From contig NZ_VTUZ01000011.1 of NCBI RefSeq assembly GCF_008369935.1, forward strand, positions 62,001 through 126,000: a stretch of DNA of 64,000 bases, written 5' to 3'. The notes beneath the pieces are model-generated. The model searched no databases and was not told where the DNA came from. It worked only from the letters and a program-made list of their open reading frames with translations. The stretch comes from Paraburkholderia panacisoli (GTDB lineage: Bacteria > Pseudomonadota > Gammaproteobacteria > Burkholderiales > Burkholderiaceae). Shown piece by piece: positions 15,740-24,724 of this stretch. Both the position numbers and the translations under genes were made by a program. Position 1 is the stretch's first letter; every line of letters begins with the position of its first letter.

Positions 15740-15831
15740 ATTAGACCCCGCTGACGTATCGGGCTTGTGTCTGCAAATGTGAGCAATGCAAAGTTATGTA
15801 CCGGCTAACGGCGTAGATACATTGCGATACA
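15740..15831 (-). promoter_or_regulatory. TGTATC-box promoter of DUF4148 gene (copy D)
   Basis: On the minus strand: TGTATC-GCAA-TGTATC (15831-15816), TTTGCATTGC in the middle, GACACAAGCCCGATAC ending at 15756, ten bases, then TCTAAT (15745-15740). Offsets are the same as in copies B and C. Confidence 0.65.
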
Positions 15832-16406
15832 AAAAGGCGGTGCGGCTTGTATCGAGGCGGGCGGTGGCTTCGGCATCGCACTCGTGCGAGCCATGCTCGG
15901 CAAGCAAGCGCGACAGGTAGAAAACAGACAGGGGATTGGATCGCGTCTGCTGGACGATCTGCTCGGCCAACGGACCCGGCGCGGCCCGTGCAGAAAGAAC
16001 GGCAATGCGACGGACAGCCCCGACGGCACGCCTTCTTTGGCCTGGGTACGTGATAATCGTAACGCCTCGGCGCGCGGCTCAGTAAAGCTTCGAATTGAAA
16101 TTTCAATCATGCGAAGACGGTACGGATGCGACGCAGGGTCGTGAGGATTGCGACGCAGCCACGAATCGTGGACGGCACGGCGAGGTCATTATAGCCACGT
16201 GTTGACGTGTGCTGAATGCGCATTGGGTGATGTTCTTGCACAGAACATTCATTCCGGCCTGATACCGACAGCGCGCCATGAAAATCATGCCGTTATATTG
16301 CGCAAGCTTGAGAGTATCGTGACGATTGCCGTGCTCGCCATCTGCCGCGCCGTCTTCGCATTAAGCGATTTCGCTGTGAATTGCCACTTCTCGCGGGGAG
16401 AATCTG
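15832..16406. other. gene-free region
   Basis: About 575 bases between divergent genes. A minus-strand stretch (15845-15990) reads like degraded coding sequence (PLAEQIVQQTRSN, SVFYLSRLLAEHGS) but has no intact frame or known domain. The promoter of the GST-like gene should lie near the right end. Confidence 0.4.
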
Positions 16407-17099
16407 ATGCTCACTCTCTACTCGTATCCGGACCTGTTCGGCGTAGCCGATAACAATCCGTTCGGCCTGAAGGTATTCGCGTTCATGAAGTTGTGCGAAA
16501 TGAACTTCGAGCACCGGCATATCCTCGATACAAGCCTCGCTCCGCGCGGTCAACTGCCGTATCTGGTCGATGGCGACGATACGATCGGCGACAGCGACCG
16601 CATCATCGCGCATTTGAAAGCCCGGTACGATCTACAGATCGACCGCGCGCTTTCGGCCGGACAATTGAATCTGGACTTCATGGTGCGGCGAACGCTCGAC
16701 GATCTGTACTGGTCGATGAGCTTTTCACGTTGGCGCGACGATCGCTTCTGGCCGTCGTTCCGCGACGCCATTCTCGCCGCGCACGCCGAGGTGCACGCGA
16801 GCGATCTCGAAGCGGCGCGTGAGTACAACCGCTTGCGTTATCACTATCAGGGCATCGGCCGCTACGAGCCGGAACAGGTATATGCGCGAGGTATCGACGA
16901 TCTACGCGTCGTCGCCGATCTGCTCGGCGACAGCGGGTTTGTCTTTGGCCCCGCTCCCGCCACTGTCGACGCGGCGATCTATGGCTTCATCGCCAACATC
17001 TATTTCTACGAGATCGACATGCCGTTAAAGCGCTACGTGTTATCGCGCCGCGCGCTGGTTCGTCATTGCGAGGCGATTCATCAGCGGATCAGCGGTTAA
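16407..17099 (+). CDS. glutathione S-transferase-like protein (metaxin/FAX type)
   Basis: A 230-residue protein with an N-terminal thioredoxin-like GST domain (MLTLYSYPDLFGVADNNPFG, then LPYLVDGDDTIGDSDRIIAH) and an all-helical C-terminal domain (ATVDAAIYGFIANIYFYEID). The pattern resembles the Failed-axon-connections/metaxin group of GST-like proteins more than classical detoxifying GSTs. ATG 16407 follows GCGGGGAGAATCTG. It stands alone, convergent with the MFS gene at 17178. Enzymatic activity and substrate are unknown. Confidence 0.75.
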   Translation: MLTLYSYPDLFGVADNNPFGLKVFAFMKLCEMNFEHRHILDTSLAPRGQLPYLVDGDDTIGDSDRIIAHLKARYDLQIDRALSAGQLNLDFMVRRTLDDLYWSMSFSRWRDDRFWPSFRDAILAAHAEVHASDLEAAREYNRLRYHYQGIGRYEPEQVYARGIDDLRVVADLLGDSGFVFGPAPATVDAAIYGFIANIYFYEIDMPLKRYVLSRRALVRHCEAIHQRISG

Positions 17100-17177
17100 A
17101 GCAATGCCGTACATCAGCCAGGACGCCGCGTGCTCGCTGAATAGCGAAGTTGTTGTAGCCGGAAGACCGGCTCACGC

Positions 17178-18407
17178 TTAACGCAACGGCTTCTGGCAAG
17201 CGGCCAGCACGGCGCCGGCCGCCAGCAGCAACGCGGAATAAACCAGGCCGCGCGCAAGACCGGCGCCGTCCGACACCCAGCCGATCACCATCGGCCCGAC
17301 GATCTGCCCGAACGCGAACACGATCGTGAAAGCGCTGATGCCTTTGGCCCAGTGACTCACGGGCAGATTGTGGCGCACGAACGCCGTGGTCGAAGCGACC
17401 GCCGACAGAAACGTGGCGCCGAACAGCAGCCCCGACACGAACGCCAGCCAAGGCTGCGCGAACAACGCGGGCAGCAGCGTCGCGACGGCGAGCAACGCGT
17501 TGAGCACCGCGAGTGCCTGACCGCCGCGCATCCGGTCGAGCAGCCCGGACCACACGCGCGCCGACACCACCGTCGCCACGCCGAGCAGCAGATAGAAGCC
17601 CGTCACGACCGCCGCGCTCATCCCCGCGTTGCGCAGCAGCGCGACGATGAACGTCATGTAGCCGATATAGCCGACGCCGAACAAACCGTAGCCCGCCAGC
17701 GCCATGCTGAAGCGCGGCCAATGCAGCCCCGCGACCGGGCCAGGCCCGCGCGCCGCCGCTGCGGCGCTCACATGCGCGCTGTCGACTTTGCGCGCCGCGC
17801 CGATCGCCACCGCCGCAAACACTGCGCACGCGGCCGCCAGCGCGAACCACGCGAATTGCCAGCCGTGCGCGACGTTGAGGATCGTCAGCGGCACCAGCAC
17901 CGACGACGCCACGATGCCCCATCCCGTGCCGCCGTAGTACAAGCCGAGGACGAGCCCCGCGTCGTGCGGCCGCGCCGACGCGAGCCGCGCGGCCAGTACG
18001 CCGCCGCCGATGAAGATCGCCGCGCTGCTCGCGCCGGTGATGACGCGCAACGCGAGCAGCGAGTCGGTGTCGGCGAGCAGGCCGCTGCCGGCCATCAGCA
18101 GCGCGGTGGCCACGCAACCGCCGCCGAACAACGCGCCGGCCGACCAGCGGCGCGCGAGATGCGGAAACGCCAGCGCGCCGAGCAGATAGCCGAGCGCATT
18201 GGCCGTGTTCATTGCGCCGGCTTGAGCGAAGCTCCAGCCGAGGTCGAGCTTCATCGACGGCAGCAGCAGCGCGTAGGCGAAGCGCGCGAGTCCCAGCGCG
18301 ATCGCGCTGCCTAGCGATAGCGCGGCGGCGAGCGTCAGGGTCGGCAGGCGCTGGGCCGCTTCGGTGGACATGGAGTTCGGTGCGGTGTCGAGTGAGGTGG
18401 GCGGCAT
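17178..18407 (-). CDS. YbfB/YjiJ-family MFS transporter
   Basis: A 409-residue, 12-helix MFS protein of the YbfB/YjiJ type. The signature near the N terminus is LGLARFAYALLLPSMKLDLG, then NTANALGYLLGAL. Family members are mostly uncharacterised exporters or importers. Start uncertain: ATG 18407 or ATG 18371, neither with a clear Shine-Dalgarno. It is divergent from the Fur-box gene at 18697, about 250 bases from that box, so iron control of this gene is possible but not shown. Confidence 0.8.
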   Translation of the reverse strand: MPPTSLDTAPNSMSTEAAQRLPTLTLAAALSLGSAIALGLARFAYALLLPSMKLDLGWSFAQAGAMNTANALGYLLGALAFPHLARRWSAGALFGGGCVATALLMAGSGLLADTDSLLALRVITGASSAAIFIGGGVLAARLASARPHDAGLVLGLYYGGTGWGIVASSVLVPLTILNVAHGWQFAWFALAAACAVFAAVAIGAARKVDSAHVSAAAAARGPGPVAGLHWPRFSMALAGYGLFGVGYIGYMTFIVALLRNAGMSAAVVTGFYLLLGVATVVSARVWSGLLDRMRGGQALAVLNALLAVATLLPALFAQPWLAFVSGLLFGATFLSAVASTTAFVRHNLPVSHWAKGISAFTIVFAFGQIVGPMVIGWVSDGAGLARGLVYSALLLAAGAVLAACQKPLR

Positions 18408-18660
18408 GGGTTAGCGGGAATGACCTGGTCTTCTGCGAAACGGTTGGAACGGGGGATTAAATGCGGCACGTCGCCATCATATCTGGGGGCGTTTGGTGGG
18501 ACTGACCGTTAGTTGCCTTTATACCAGCAATCGCGCGCCGGTGTGCGTGGCCGCCGTCGGGTCTCAAGAGTGGCCCGAAATGTCGCCTGTCGACGCGGCC
18601 TGCGACGGCGCCCACCCTCGCCTTGGCCCGACGCGAAGCGCGAGCCGGAACTGCCTACTA

Positions 18661-18679
18661 AATGCGAATCATTTGCATT
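18661..18679. promoter_or_regulatory. Fur-box-like palindrome
   Basis: The 19-mer AATGCGAATCATTTGCATT fits the beta-proteobacterial Fur pattern AATGNGAATNATTNNCATT. It is the core of a longer palindrome with perfect 11-bp arms (CTACTAAATGC / GCATTTAGTAG, 18655-18685). It ends 18 bases before the first ATG of the nitroreductase gene, so a bound repressor would block its promoter. Confidence 0.65.
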
Positions 18680-18696
18680 TAGTAGTGATTTGGCCC

Positions 18697-19410
18697 ATGA
18701 TTCACCCCATGCCATCAGCCGAACCAGAAATCATGACGACGCTCGACCTCAGCCGCGCCGAAACCGGGAGCCCGCGCTCGACCACTGCTCCGCCTGCCGT
18801 CGCAACGAAGGCGAACACCAACGCCAATTCCAATGCGCCGGCTGCGCTCGACGTGCTGCTGTCGCGCCAATCCCAATGGCCGCTCACCGAACCCGGCCCG
18901 GCCGACACCGAGCTGGACCTGATCATCGACGCAGCCTTGCGCGCGCCCGATCACGGCAATCTGCGGCCATGGCGCTTCGTCACGATTCGCGGCGACGCGC
19001 GCGGTCCGCTCGGCGACCTGCTGGTCGACCTCGCCTGCGCGCGCTCGCCCGGCGAGCCGCGCTCCGCGCATGCGCATCGTCGGCAGAAGGCGTTCGCGGC
19101 GCCGCTCGTGATCGCGCTCGGCGCGGCGCTGAAGGCTCACCCGAAGGTGCCCGAGATCGAGCAGTTGCTCGCCGCGGGCGCGGCGGCGATGAACATGCTG
19201 AACGCAATCCATGCGCTCGGTTACGGCGGCTTCTGGGCCACCGGCCCGGACTGCTACGAAGCGCGTCTGCACGACGCGCTGGGTTTCGCGCCGAGCGAGC
19301 GCCTGCTCGGCTTCCTGTTCGTCGGCACGCCCAAAACGCCTGGCCATGCGCCCACACGTCCATCACGCAGCGAGCACGTGCGCGACTGGCTGCCGCCGCA
19401 GCCCGCTTAA
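18697..19410 (+). CDS. nitroreductase-family protein
   Basis: About 237 residues. After a low-complexity N-terminal stretch (about 1-55, rich in Ala, Asn and Thr) a nitroreductase fold follows: LDVLLSRQSQWPLTEPGPAD, then IIDAALRAPDHGNLRPWRF, the FMN-phosphate region of NfsA/YdjA-like enzymes. GFWATGPDCYEARLHDALGF and ERLLGFLFVGTPK are typical of the YdjA-like subgroup. Expected to use FMN and NAD(P)H. Three ATGs (18697, 18709, 18733) are possible starts; none has a good Shine-Dalgarno. The gene is preceded by a strong Fur-box-like palindrome, suggesting expression under iron limitation. Confidence 0.75.
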   Translation: MIHPMPSAEPEIMTTLDLSRAETGSPRSTTAPPAVATKANTNANSNAPAALDVLLSRQSQWPLTEPGPADTELDLIIDAALRAPDHGNLRPWRFVTIRGDARGPLGDLLVDLACARSPGEPRSAHAHRRQKAFAAPLVIALGAALKAHPKVPEIEQLLAAGAAAMNMLNAIHALGYGGFWATGPDCYEARLHDALGFAPSERLLGFLFVGTPKTPGHAPTRPSRSEHVRDWLPPQPA

Positions 19411-19412
19411 CT

Positions 19413-19505
19413 AAAAACGTACGTTCGCCCGCGGTGAAAATGCACATCCGCCCGTCGTGAAATGCGCATTCGCTTGCGGCAAAACGCACATTCGCCCCGC
19501 ATCGG
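19413..19505 (+). repeat. short imperfect tandem repeat (period 21-24 bp)
   Basis: About four degenerate copies of AAAATGCACATTCGCCCGCG follow the nitroreductase stop (starts near 19413, 19437, 19460 and 19481). The repeated ATGCGCATTCGC-like core resembles half of the upstream Fur-like palindrome, but no full box is present. Confidence 0.55.
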
Positions 19506-19654
19506 TTCACGCTGATCCGGGCAACCGCTCAGGCCTCTGACGCACGCGCTGCGTCGGCGGCGATCCGTCGCACGCGACCTGCGCTGGCCTGCGACGCGGC
19601 ATCGTTCAATCCGGCCGGCGCGACTCATTGGACCGTGTCCATTCAGGAGCAACC

Positions 19655-20134
19655 ATGCACTTTCGCTCTCATCACAGCAGCCGCCCCGAACTGATCGACG
19701 ACCATCAGGCCGATACCAGCGATGCGCCCGAGCGCACGGTTCTCAGCGCCGTTCGCACGTGGCTGCGGCCGGCCTGCGAAACGGCGCGCGGCAGCGTGCA
19801 CTGGCGCGACATTTTGAGCAACGTCGGTTTGCGGCCGGACGGGATCGAACACTTCGATCTGCTGATGCGCTCGCTGATGCACGTGTCCTATCGTCCGCTG
19901 GATATGCGCTGCCGTTGCGCCAGCGAGCTCGGCAAGGACGAAGCGGTGATCCTGCAAACCATCGCGTTGCTGCAAAAGACGCATAGCGGGGCCGCGTTGC
20001 GCATGTTGAGCGAATGGCTGCCCGCGCCCGCCGTGAGCGGCGTGCTGAAACTGCTTCGCTGGTTCGCGATCGATCTGCTCGACGCCGGCGTGGAACTCGA
20101 CGTGCAGGCACGCCGCGTCACGTATATGCATTGA
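19655..20134 (+). CDS. conserved hypothetical protein
   Basis: A 159-residue protein without a signal peptide or membrane segments. ATG 19655 is chosen because CAGGAG lies 6 bases upstream. The sequence is helical and Leu-rich, with pieces such as GSVHWRDILSNVGLRPDGIE and LKLLRWFAIDLLDAGVELDV. I do not recognise a domain. It is followed after 12 bases by the phosphopantetheinyl-transferase-like gene, so the two are almost certainly co-transcribed and may act together. Confidence 0.65.
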   Translation: MHFRSHHSSRPELIDDHQADTSDAPERTVLSAVRTWLRPACETARGSVHWRDILSNVGLRPDGIEHFDLLMRSLMHVSYRPLDMRCRCASELGKDEAVILQTIALLQKTHSGAALRMLSEWLPAPAVSGVLKLLRWFAIDLLDAGVELDVQARRVTYMH

Positions 20135-20146
20135 GGACACAATCCC

Positions 20147-20992
20147 ATGTCATTCGACCTGGAACTGGCTGCGCCGGCGTCTGTGTCAGAGCCGGTGCGG
20201 GACGGCGGCGATTCGCGCGTGACTAAATGCCCGATTGACCGGGCGCTCGTCGAACGGCCGAGCCAACCGGTTCGAGCCGCTCACGCCAGCGTCGCGGTGG
20301 CCGCGCCCGCGTTCCAGTCGCATCCGCTGACGCGCCACTATCCGCGCAACCTAGCCGCGCCGCGCGCCGGCGAACTGCACTTGTGGCGTTTTCGCTGCGA
20401 ATGGCTGCCGGTGCCGGTGCAGGAAGGCGATAGCTGGCTGTCGAAGACCGAGCGTGAGCGCGCACGTCTGCATCCGAACGCGGCGCTGCGCAAACGCTTT
20501 ATCAGCGCGCGAGTCGTGGTGCGCTGGATCGTCGGCCATCTGTTCGATTGCGAGCCACGCGCCGTCGATCTGCAGGACGACGGCAACGAGAAACTGCGCG
20601 CCCGCCATCCTCGCGATGGCCGCGGCATCATCATCGATATCGCGTACGGCGGCATCTGGATCGTGATCGGCATTGCGTCGGCGACGCTTGGCTTGAGTGT
20701 CGTGGTGCCTTCGCCCGGCGCGGCGCTCGACGAGACGCTGGAGAAAATGCGCCGGCATGCTCGCTACAACAGCCTGTGCAATGCGTTGCGTTATGCACCC
20801 GCGGATATAGACGGCAATCTGCTGTCGAGCGATACCACGAGCAGCGCATTCGATCTCGCGCAGCACGGCTCCTGGCATCTGCTCGATCTGCCGATGGGCG
20901 GCAAGATTCGCGCGGCGGTCGCGCTCGCGCAACCGATCACGCAGGTGCACACGTTTGGGTGGCCGAAGGGTCTGGCGTTTGATCAGCTTTGA
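20147..20992 (+). CDS. degenerate 4'-phosphopantetheinyl-transferase-like protein
   Basis: 281 residues. From about residue 75 the pattern follows Sfp-type phosphopantetheinyl transferases: LHLWRFRCEWLPV, WLSKTERERARLHPNAALRK, FISARVVVRWIVGHLFDCEP and a degenerate GNEKLRARHP. However, the expected NLSHS and the Mg-binding GVDIE/DxE region are replaced by IDIAYGGIWIVIGIAS and LGLSVVVP. The catalytic acids are therefore missing and normal transferase activity is unlikely. The first 75 residues are a poorly conserved Ala/Pro-rich leader. It is paired with the hypothetical gene upstream. Confidence 0.6.
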   Translation: MSFDLELAAPASVSEPVRDGGDSRVTKCPIDRALVERPSQPVRAAHASVAVAAPAFQSHPLTRHYPRNLAAPRAGELHLWRFRCEWLPVPVQEGDSWLSKTERERARLHPNAALRKRFISARVVVRWIVGHLFDCEPRAVDLQDDGNEKLRARHPRDGRGIIIDIAYGGIWIVIGIASATLGLSVVVPSPGAALDETLEKMRRHARYNSLCNALRYAPADIDGNLLSSDTTSSAFDLAQHGSWHLLDLPMGGKIRAAVALAQPITQVHTFGWPKGLAFDQL

Positions 20993-21132
20993 AAGCGGTC
21001 TGACTACGTGAGCCGACTCGCTCATCGCCGCGCGCTGACTGCGCGAACATCGTCGCGGATCGCGCCGGACGCCCGGCGCAATCGAGTGATCGCGACTCTG
21101 CCCGAGATCACGTCCGCGACGCGCCACGATTC

Positions 21133-22467
21133 TCAGCCAGGTTTCCGCTCTTTCGGCACGCCGAGCAGCAATGCCACGCCGCTCACGACGAGCAACGCGG
21201 TCAACAGATACAGCGCATTGTCCATGCTGCCGGTGTGCGTCTTGATCTGACCGATCACCCACGGACTAATGATGCCGCTCGTAATGCCGATGCTGCTGAT
21301 CAACGCGATGCCGGCGGCAGCCGCCGTGCCGGACAGATAGCTGGACGGCACCGTCCAGAAGATCGGCAGCGCTGCGAAGATCAGCACCGCGGCAAGCGAG
21401 AGAATCGCAAGCATCGCAGGAAAGCTGCTCAGATGCAGCGTCAACAGGGAGAGCGCCACGCCGCCGCCGATCGTGCAAGCGGCAAAATGACGGCGACGCT
21501 CGCCGCGACGATCCGAATGACGCGCAATCAGAATCAGCCCCACCGCGCCAACCGCATTCGGGATCACCGTGTACAGGCTGATCGCCAGCACGTCGTGCAC
21601 GCCGAAGTCGCGAATCATCAGCGGCATCCAGAAGCTCAGCGTCAACGACGCGCAGGTCAGCGCAAAGTAGATGAACGCGAACAGATAGACGCGCGGATTG
21701 CGCAAGGCCTGCATCAACGAGCGCGACGAATGCGCGTTCGTGTGCGAGCCGTGACGGCGGTCCTCGTCGCGTTGTGCGATCAGCCGCGCCTTCTCCGCCG
21801 CACTGAGCCAGCTCGCGTGTTGCGGGCCATCCACCAGATAGAACGCGGCGAGCAGACCGAGCACGATCGCGGGCGCGCCTTCGATCACGAACATCCACTG
21901 CCAGCCGAACAGTCCCAATACGCCGGCCATGTCGCGCATGATCCAGCCGGACACCAGGCCGCCGAGCACGCCCGCCACCGCGACGCCCGCGAAGAAGATC
22001 GACAGCACGGCCGCGCGCCGCCGCGCCGGATACCAATAGGTCAGATACAACACGATGCCGGGAAAGAAGCCCGCTTCGAACACGCCGAGCATGAAGCGCA
22101 TCACGTAGAAATGCGTCGGCGTGGACACCATCATCATGCCGACCGAAGCGATACCCCACAGCAGCATGATCCGCGTGAAAGTCCGGCGCGCGCCGAAACG
22201 CGCGAGCAGAAGGTTGCTCGGCACTTCACACAGCACGTAGCCGATGTAGAAGACCGCCGCGCCGAGACCATACATCGCGTCGCTGAAACCGAGGTCGTGC
22301 TTCATCTGCAATTGCGCGAAGCCGATATTGATGCGATCGAGAAACGACACCACGTAGCACAGAAACAGAAACGGAATGATCCGCAGCGAAACCTTGCGAT
22401 ACAGCAGGTCGTCATGGGCGGTGCCGGACGCATCCGGCTCCAGCGCAGGGGCGAAAGATTGGCTCAT
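21133..22467 (-). CDS. MFS transporter, ACS type
   Basis: A 444-residue, 12-helix MFS protein with the ACS signature FLDRINIGFAQLQMKHDLGF and RFMLGVFEAGFFPGIVLYLT. The family takes up organic anions, often aromatic acids. ATG 22467 has TTGGAGAAAACCG upstream. It is the last gene of a run transcribed leftward from the MBL-fold gene (MBL, FAD monooxygenase, DUF2783 protein, MFS), so it probably imports the substrate of the monooxygenase. Confidence 0.85.
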   Translation of the reverse strand: MSQSFAPALEPDASGTAHDDLLYRKVSLRIIPFLFLCYVVSFLDRINIGFAQLQMKHDLGFSDAMYGLGAAVFYIGYVLCEVPSNLLLARFGARRTFTRIMLLWGIASVGMMMVSTPTHFYVMRFMLGVFEAGFFPGIVLYLTYWYPARRRAAVLSIFFAGVAVAGVLGGLVSGWIMRDMAGVLGLFGWQWMFVIEGAPAIVLGLLAAFYLVDGPQHASWLSAAEKARLIAQRDEDRRHGSHTNAHSSRSLMQALRNPRVYLFAFIYFALTCASLTLSFWMPLMIRDFGVHDVLAISLYTVIPNAVGAVGLILIARHSDRRGERRRHFAACTIGGGVALSLLTLHLSSFPAMLAILSLAAVLIFAALPIFWTVPSSYLSGTAAAAGIALISSIGITSGIISPWVIGQIKTHTGSMDNALYLLTALLVVSGVALLLGVPKERKPG

Positions 22468-22653
22468 CGGTTTTCTCCAAACGTGAGGGTCCAACGGACC
22501 CGGTAGGTCCGGCGTCTTGATGCGCCGCTTGGATGGGTTCTGCTGAAACGGCACGCGCACGCGCCGATGCGCCGCGTTGCCGGTTTGAGTAGCGCGCGGC
22601 GCCGTGGCCGCGCGTGTTCTGCCCGCTGCTCGCCGCTCGCCTTTTACGCGGCC

Positions 22654-22890
22654 TCAGGCCGCCAGCGGATGCTCGTCCGTGTGTTGGACCGACGCATCGG
22701 TTACGCCTTCGCGTGCGTGCTGCATGGCTTCGATCAGCGTCGCGTAATCGCCGATATGGTTGGCGAGTAGCAGGATCAGTTGCGCATTCGCCGATTGGCT
22801 CTGCGCGTCGTCCAGATCGCGATGCATGTCGATCAGCGCCTCGTAGAAATCGTCGGGACGGTCGAGGTTCGGTTGCGTGTTCAATGCCAT
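22654..22890 (-). CDS. DUF2783 domain protein
   Basis: A 78-residue protein, mostly helical (PDDFYEALIDMHRDLDDAQS, then NAQLILLLANHIGDYATLIE). This is the pattern of DUF2783, a small family usually found beside FAD-dependent aromatic monooxygenases. ATG 22890 has CAGGAGACAGAC upstream. Function unknown; its constant position 73 bases downstream of the monooxygenase suggests an accessory or structural role. Confidence 0.8.
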   Translation of the reverse strand: MALNTQPNLDRPDDFYEALIDMHRDLDDAQSQSANAQLILLLANHIGDYATLIEAMQHAREGVTDASVQHTDEHPLAA

Positions 22891-22963
22891 GTCTGTCTCC
22901 TGCTATTTTTTACTCGTACGCTCATGCGCTCATGCCCTGCGTGTGCGACGCGGGCTTGCGCGT

Positions 22964-24673
22964 TCAGGACGTGCCTTCGACGCACAGCGCGCGCTTTAAC
23001 GCATGCTCGACAGCGCTCGTGTCGACTTGCCGCCAACGCGCGCACACATGCTGATCCGGCCGAATCAGGTAGAACGTGCCATGTGCAGCGTCGTAGCGTG
23101 CGCTCGCCAAACCCTCGGCGTCGTGAACCACACGCAGGCCCGGCAACGACGCGGCCTGCGCGTCGCCGCGCGTCACCATGACCAGTTGCAACGGAATCGG
23201 CCCCGCGCGCAGCGCGTCCAACGCGGCCCGCGTCGCCAGATCGATACCTTGCTCGCCGCAGAACAGCACGCCGGTGAATTGTTGGCCGAGCTGCGGCAAC
23301 AGCCATCCCGCTTGCCCGTCCACTTGCACCGGCGCATCGACGCACGACGCGCCCGGCACCATCGCGCCGTCGAAGCGGTCATGGTCCGCTGTATTCAGCG
23401 GGGAATCGCGCAACACGGCCGGCACTGAGAGCCGTCCGCTATTGGTCAATTGACGCGCGAACGGATGATGCCGCGACAGCTTCAGCACGGCATCGCGGAA
23501 GACCCGGCTCTCGGGACTCTTCGGCGTAATGAAATCGGTGGAGCGGGTGGAGTTGCGGATGTTCTCGTCGGCGGCGAATTCGCGTTCGCTTGCATACGTG
23601 TCGAGCAATGCATCCGACGCCTTGCCGTCGAGCACCATCGCCAGCTTCCATGCGAGGTTTTCGGCGTCCTGCACGCCGCTATTCGCGCCGCGCGCGCCGA
23701 ACGGCGACACGCCATGCGCGGAGTCGCCCGCGAACAGCACGTTGCCGTGCCGGAAGCGCTCCATCCGCAAACACGAGAACGTATAGACGCTGACCCATTC
23801 CAGTTCGAACTTCGCGTCCGCGCCGAGCAATGCGCGCACACGCGGAATCACTCGCTCAGGGGTTTTCTCCAGGACGGGATCGGCGTCCCATCCCAACTGG
23901 AAGTCGATCCGCCACACGTTGTCCGGTTGACGATGCAGCAATACCGATTGGTTCGGATGAAACGGCGGATCGAACCAGAACCAGCGCTCGGTCGGAAAGT
24001 CCGCTTCCATTTTCACATCGGCGATCAGGAAGCGGTCCTTGAAGGTCACGCCCTTGCTGTCGAGTCCCATCAGCCTGCGCATCGGACTGCGCGAGCCGTC
24101 GGCGGCAACCACATAGCGGCCGCGCAACGGATACTGCCCATTGGGCGTTTCGACCGTCAGCGTCACGCCGGCTTCGCGGCTACCCGGCGCGCCGTTCTGC
24201 TGCACACCGACCACTTTGCTTTTCCAGCGGATCTCGAGATTGGGCATCTCCTGCGCGCGTTCGAGCAGAAAGCCTTCGACGTAGTACTGCTGCAGATTGA
24301 TGAACGCGGGCCGGTGATGCCCGGCTTCCGGCTGCAGATTGAACGTGTACACCAGTTCGTCTTTCAGGAACACCTTGCCGACATTCCAGCTGATGCCCTT
24401 GTCCACCATCTTCTGACCGCAGCCCAGGCGGTCGAAGATATCGAGCGAGCGCTTCGAAAAGCAGATCGCCCGCGATCCGGTGGACAACGAACAATCGTCG
24501 TCGACCAGCACGACCGGCACGCCCTGCTGCGCGACATCGATCGCGGTGGCAAGACCCACCGGGCCCGCGCCGACCACGATCACCGGATGGACAGCTTGCT
24601 CCGCGCCCGGTTGTGCGCTCTGTTCGCGGCACGGCTGGTATTCGAACGACAACGTCTGGTAGTTGATGCTCAT
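22964..24673 (-). CDS. FAD-dependent aromatic monooxygenase (MhpA/PheA-like)
   Basis: A 569-residue class A flavoprotein monooxygenase. GAGPVG at 35-40 binds the FAD ADP moiety, ADGSRSP at 191-197 is the second FAD/NAD(P)H motif, and GDSAH at 316-320 contacts the flavin ribityl. The C-terminal 180 residues form the thioredoxin-like domain of the phenol hydroxylase/MhpA branch. It would hydroxylate an aromatic or heteroaromatic acid using NAD(P)H and O2; the substrate cannot be read from the sequence. It lies 51 bases after the MBL-fold gene and before DUF2783 and an ACS transporter. No ring-cleavage dioxygenase is in the window, so the pathway is incomplete here. Confidence 0.85.
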   Translation of the reverse strand: MSINYQTLSFEYQPCREQSAQPGAEQAVHPVIVVGAGPVGLATAIDVAQQGVPVVLVDDDCSLSTGSRAICFSKRSLDIFDRLGCGQKMVDKGISWNVGKVFLKDELVYTFNLQPEAGHHRPAFINLQQYYVEGFLLERAQEMPNLEIRWKSKVVGVQQNGAPGSREAGVTLTVETPNGQYPLRGRYVVAADGSRSPMRRLMGLDSKGVTFKDRFLIADVKMEADFPTERWFWFDPPFHPNQSVLLHRQPDNVWRIDFQLGWDADPVLEKTPERVIPRVRALLGADAKFELEWVSVYTFSCLRMERFRHGNVLFAGDSAHGVSPFGARGANSGVQDAENLAWKLAMVLDGKASDALLDTYASEREFAADENIRNSTRSTDFITPKSPESRVFRDAVLKLSRHHPFARQLTNSGRLSVPAVLRDSPLNTADHDRFDGAMVPGASCVDAPVQVDGQAGWLLPQLGQQFTGVLFCGEQGIDLATRAALDALRAGPIPLQLVMVTRGDAQAASLPGLRVVHDAEGLASARYDAAHGTFYLIRPDQHVCARWRQVDTSAVEHALKRALCVEGTS

Positions 24674-24724
24674 CTTGTGTCTCCGTCCATCTCTCTGCTC
24701 TGCGTCGCTGTGTTTCTATTCTCG

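Noticed and set aside
15805..16110. 101-codon minus-strand open frame
   Set aside because: No recognisable domain; another frame of the same stretch looks more protein-like, so this is at best degraded sequence.
21235..22506. 423-codon plus-strand open frame
   Set aside because: Antisense shadow of the MFS gene at 21133-22467, with repetitive Arg/His/Gln composition.
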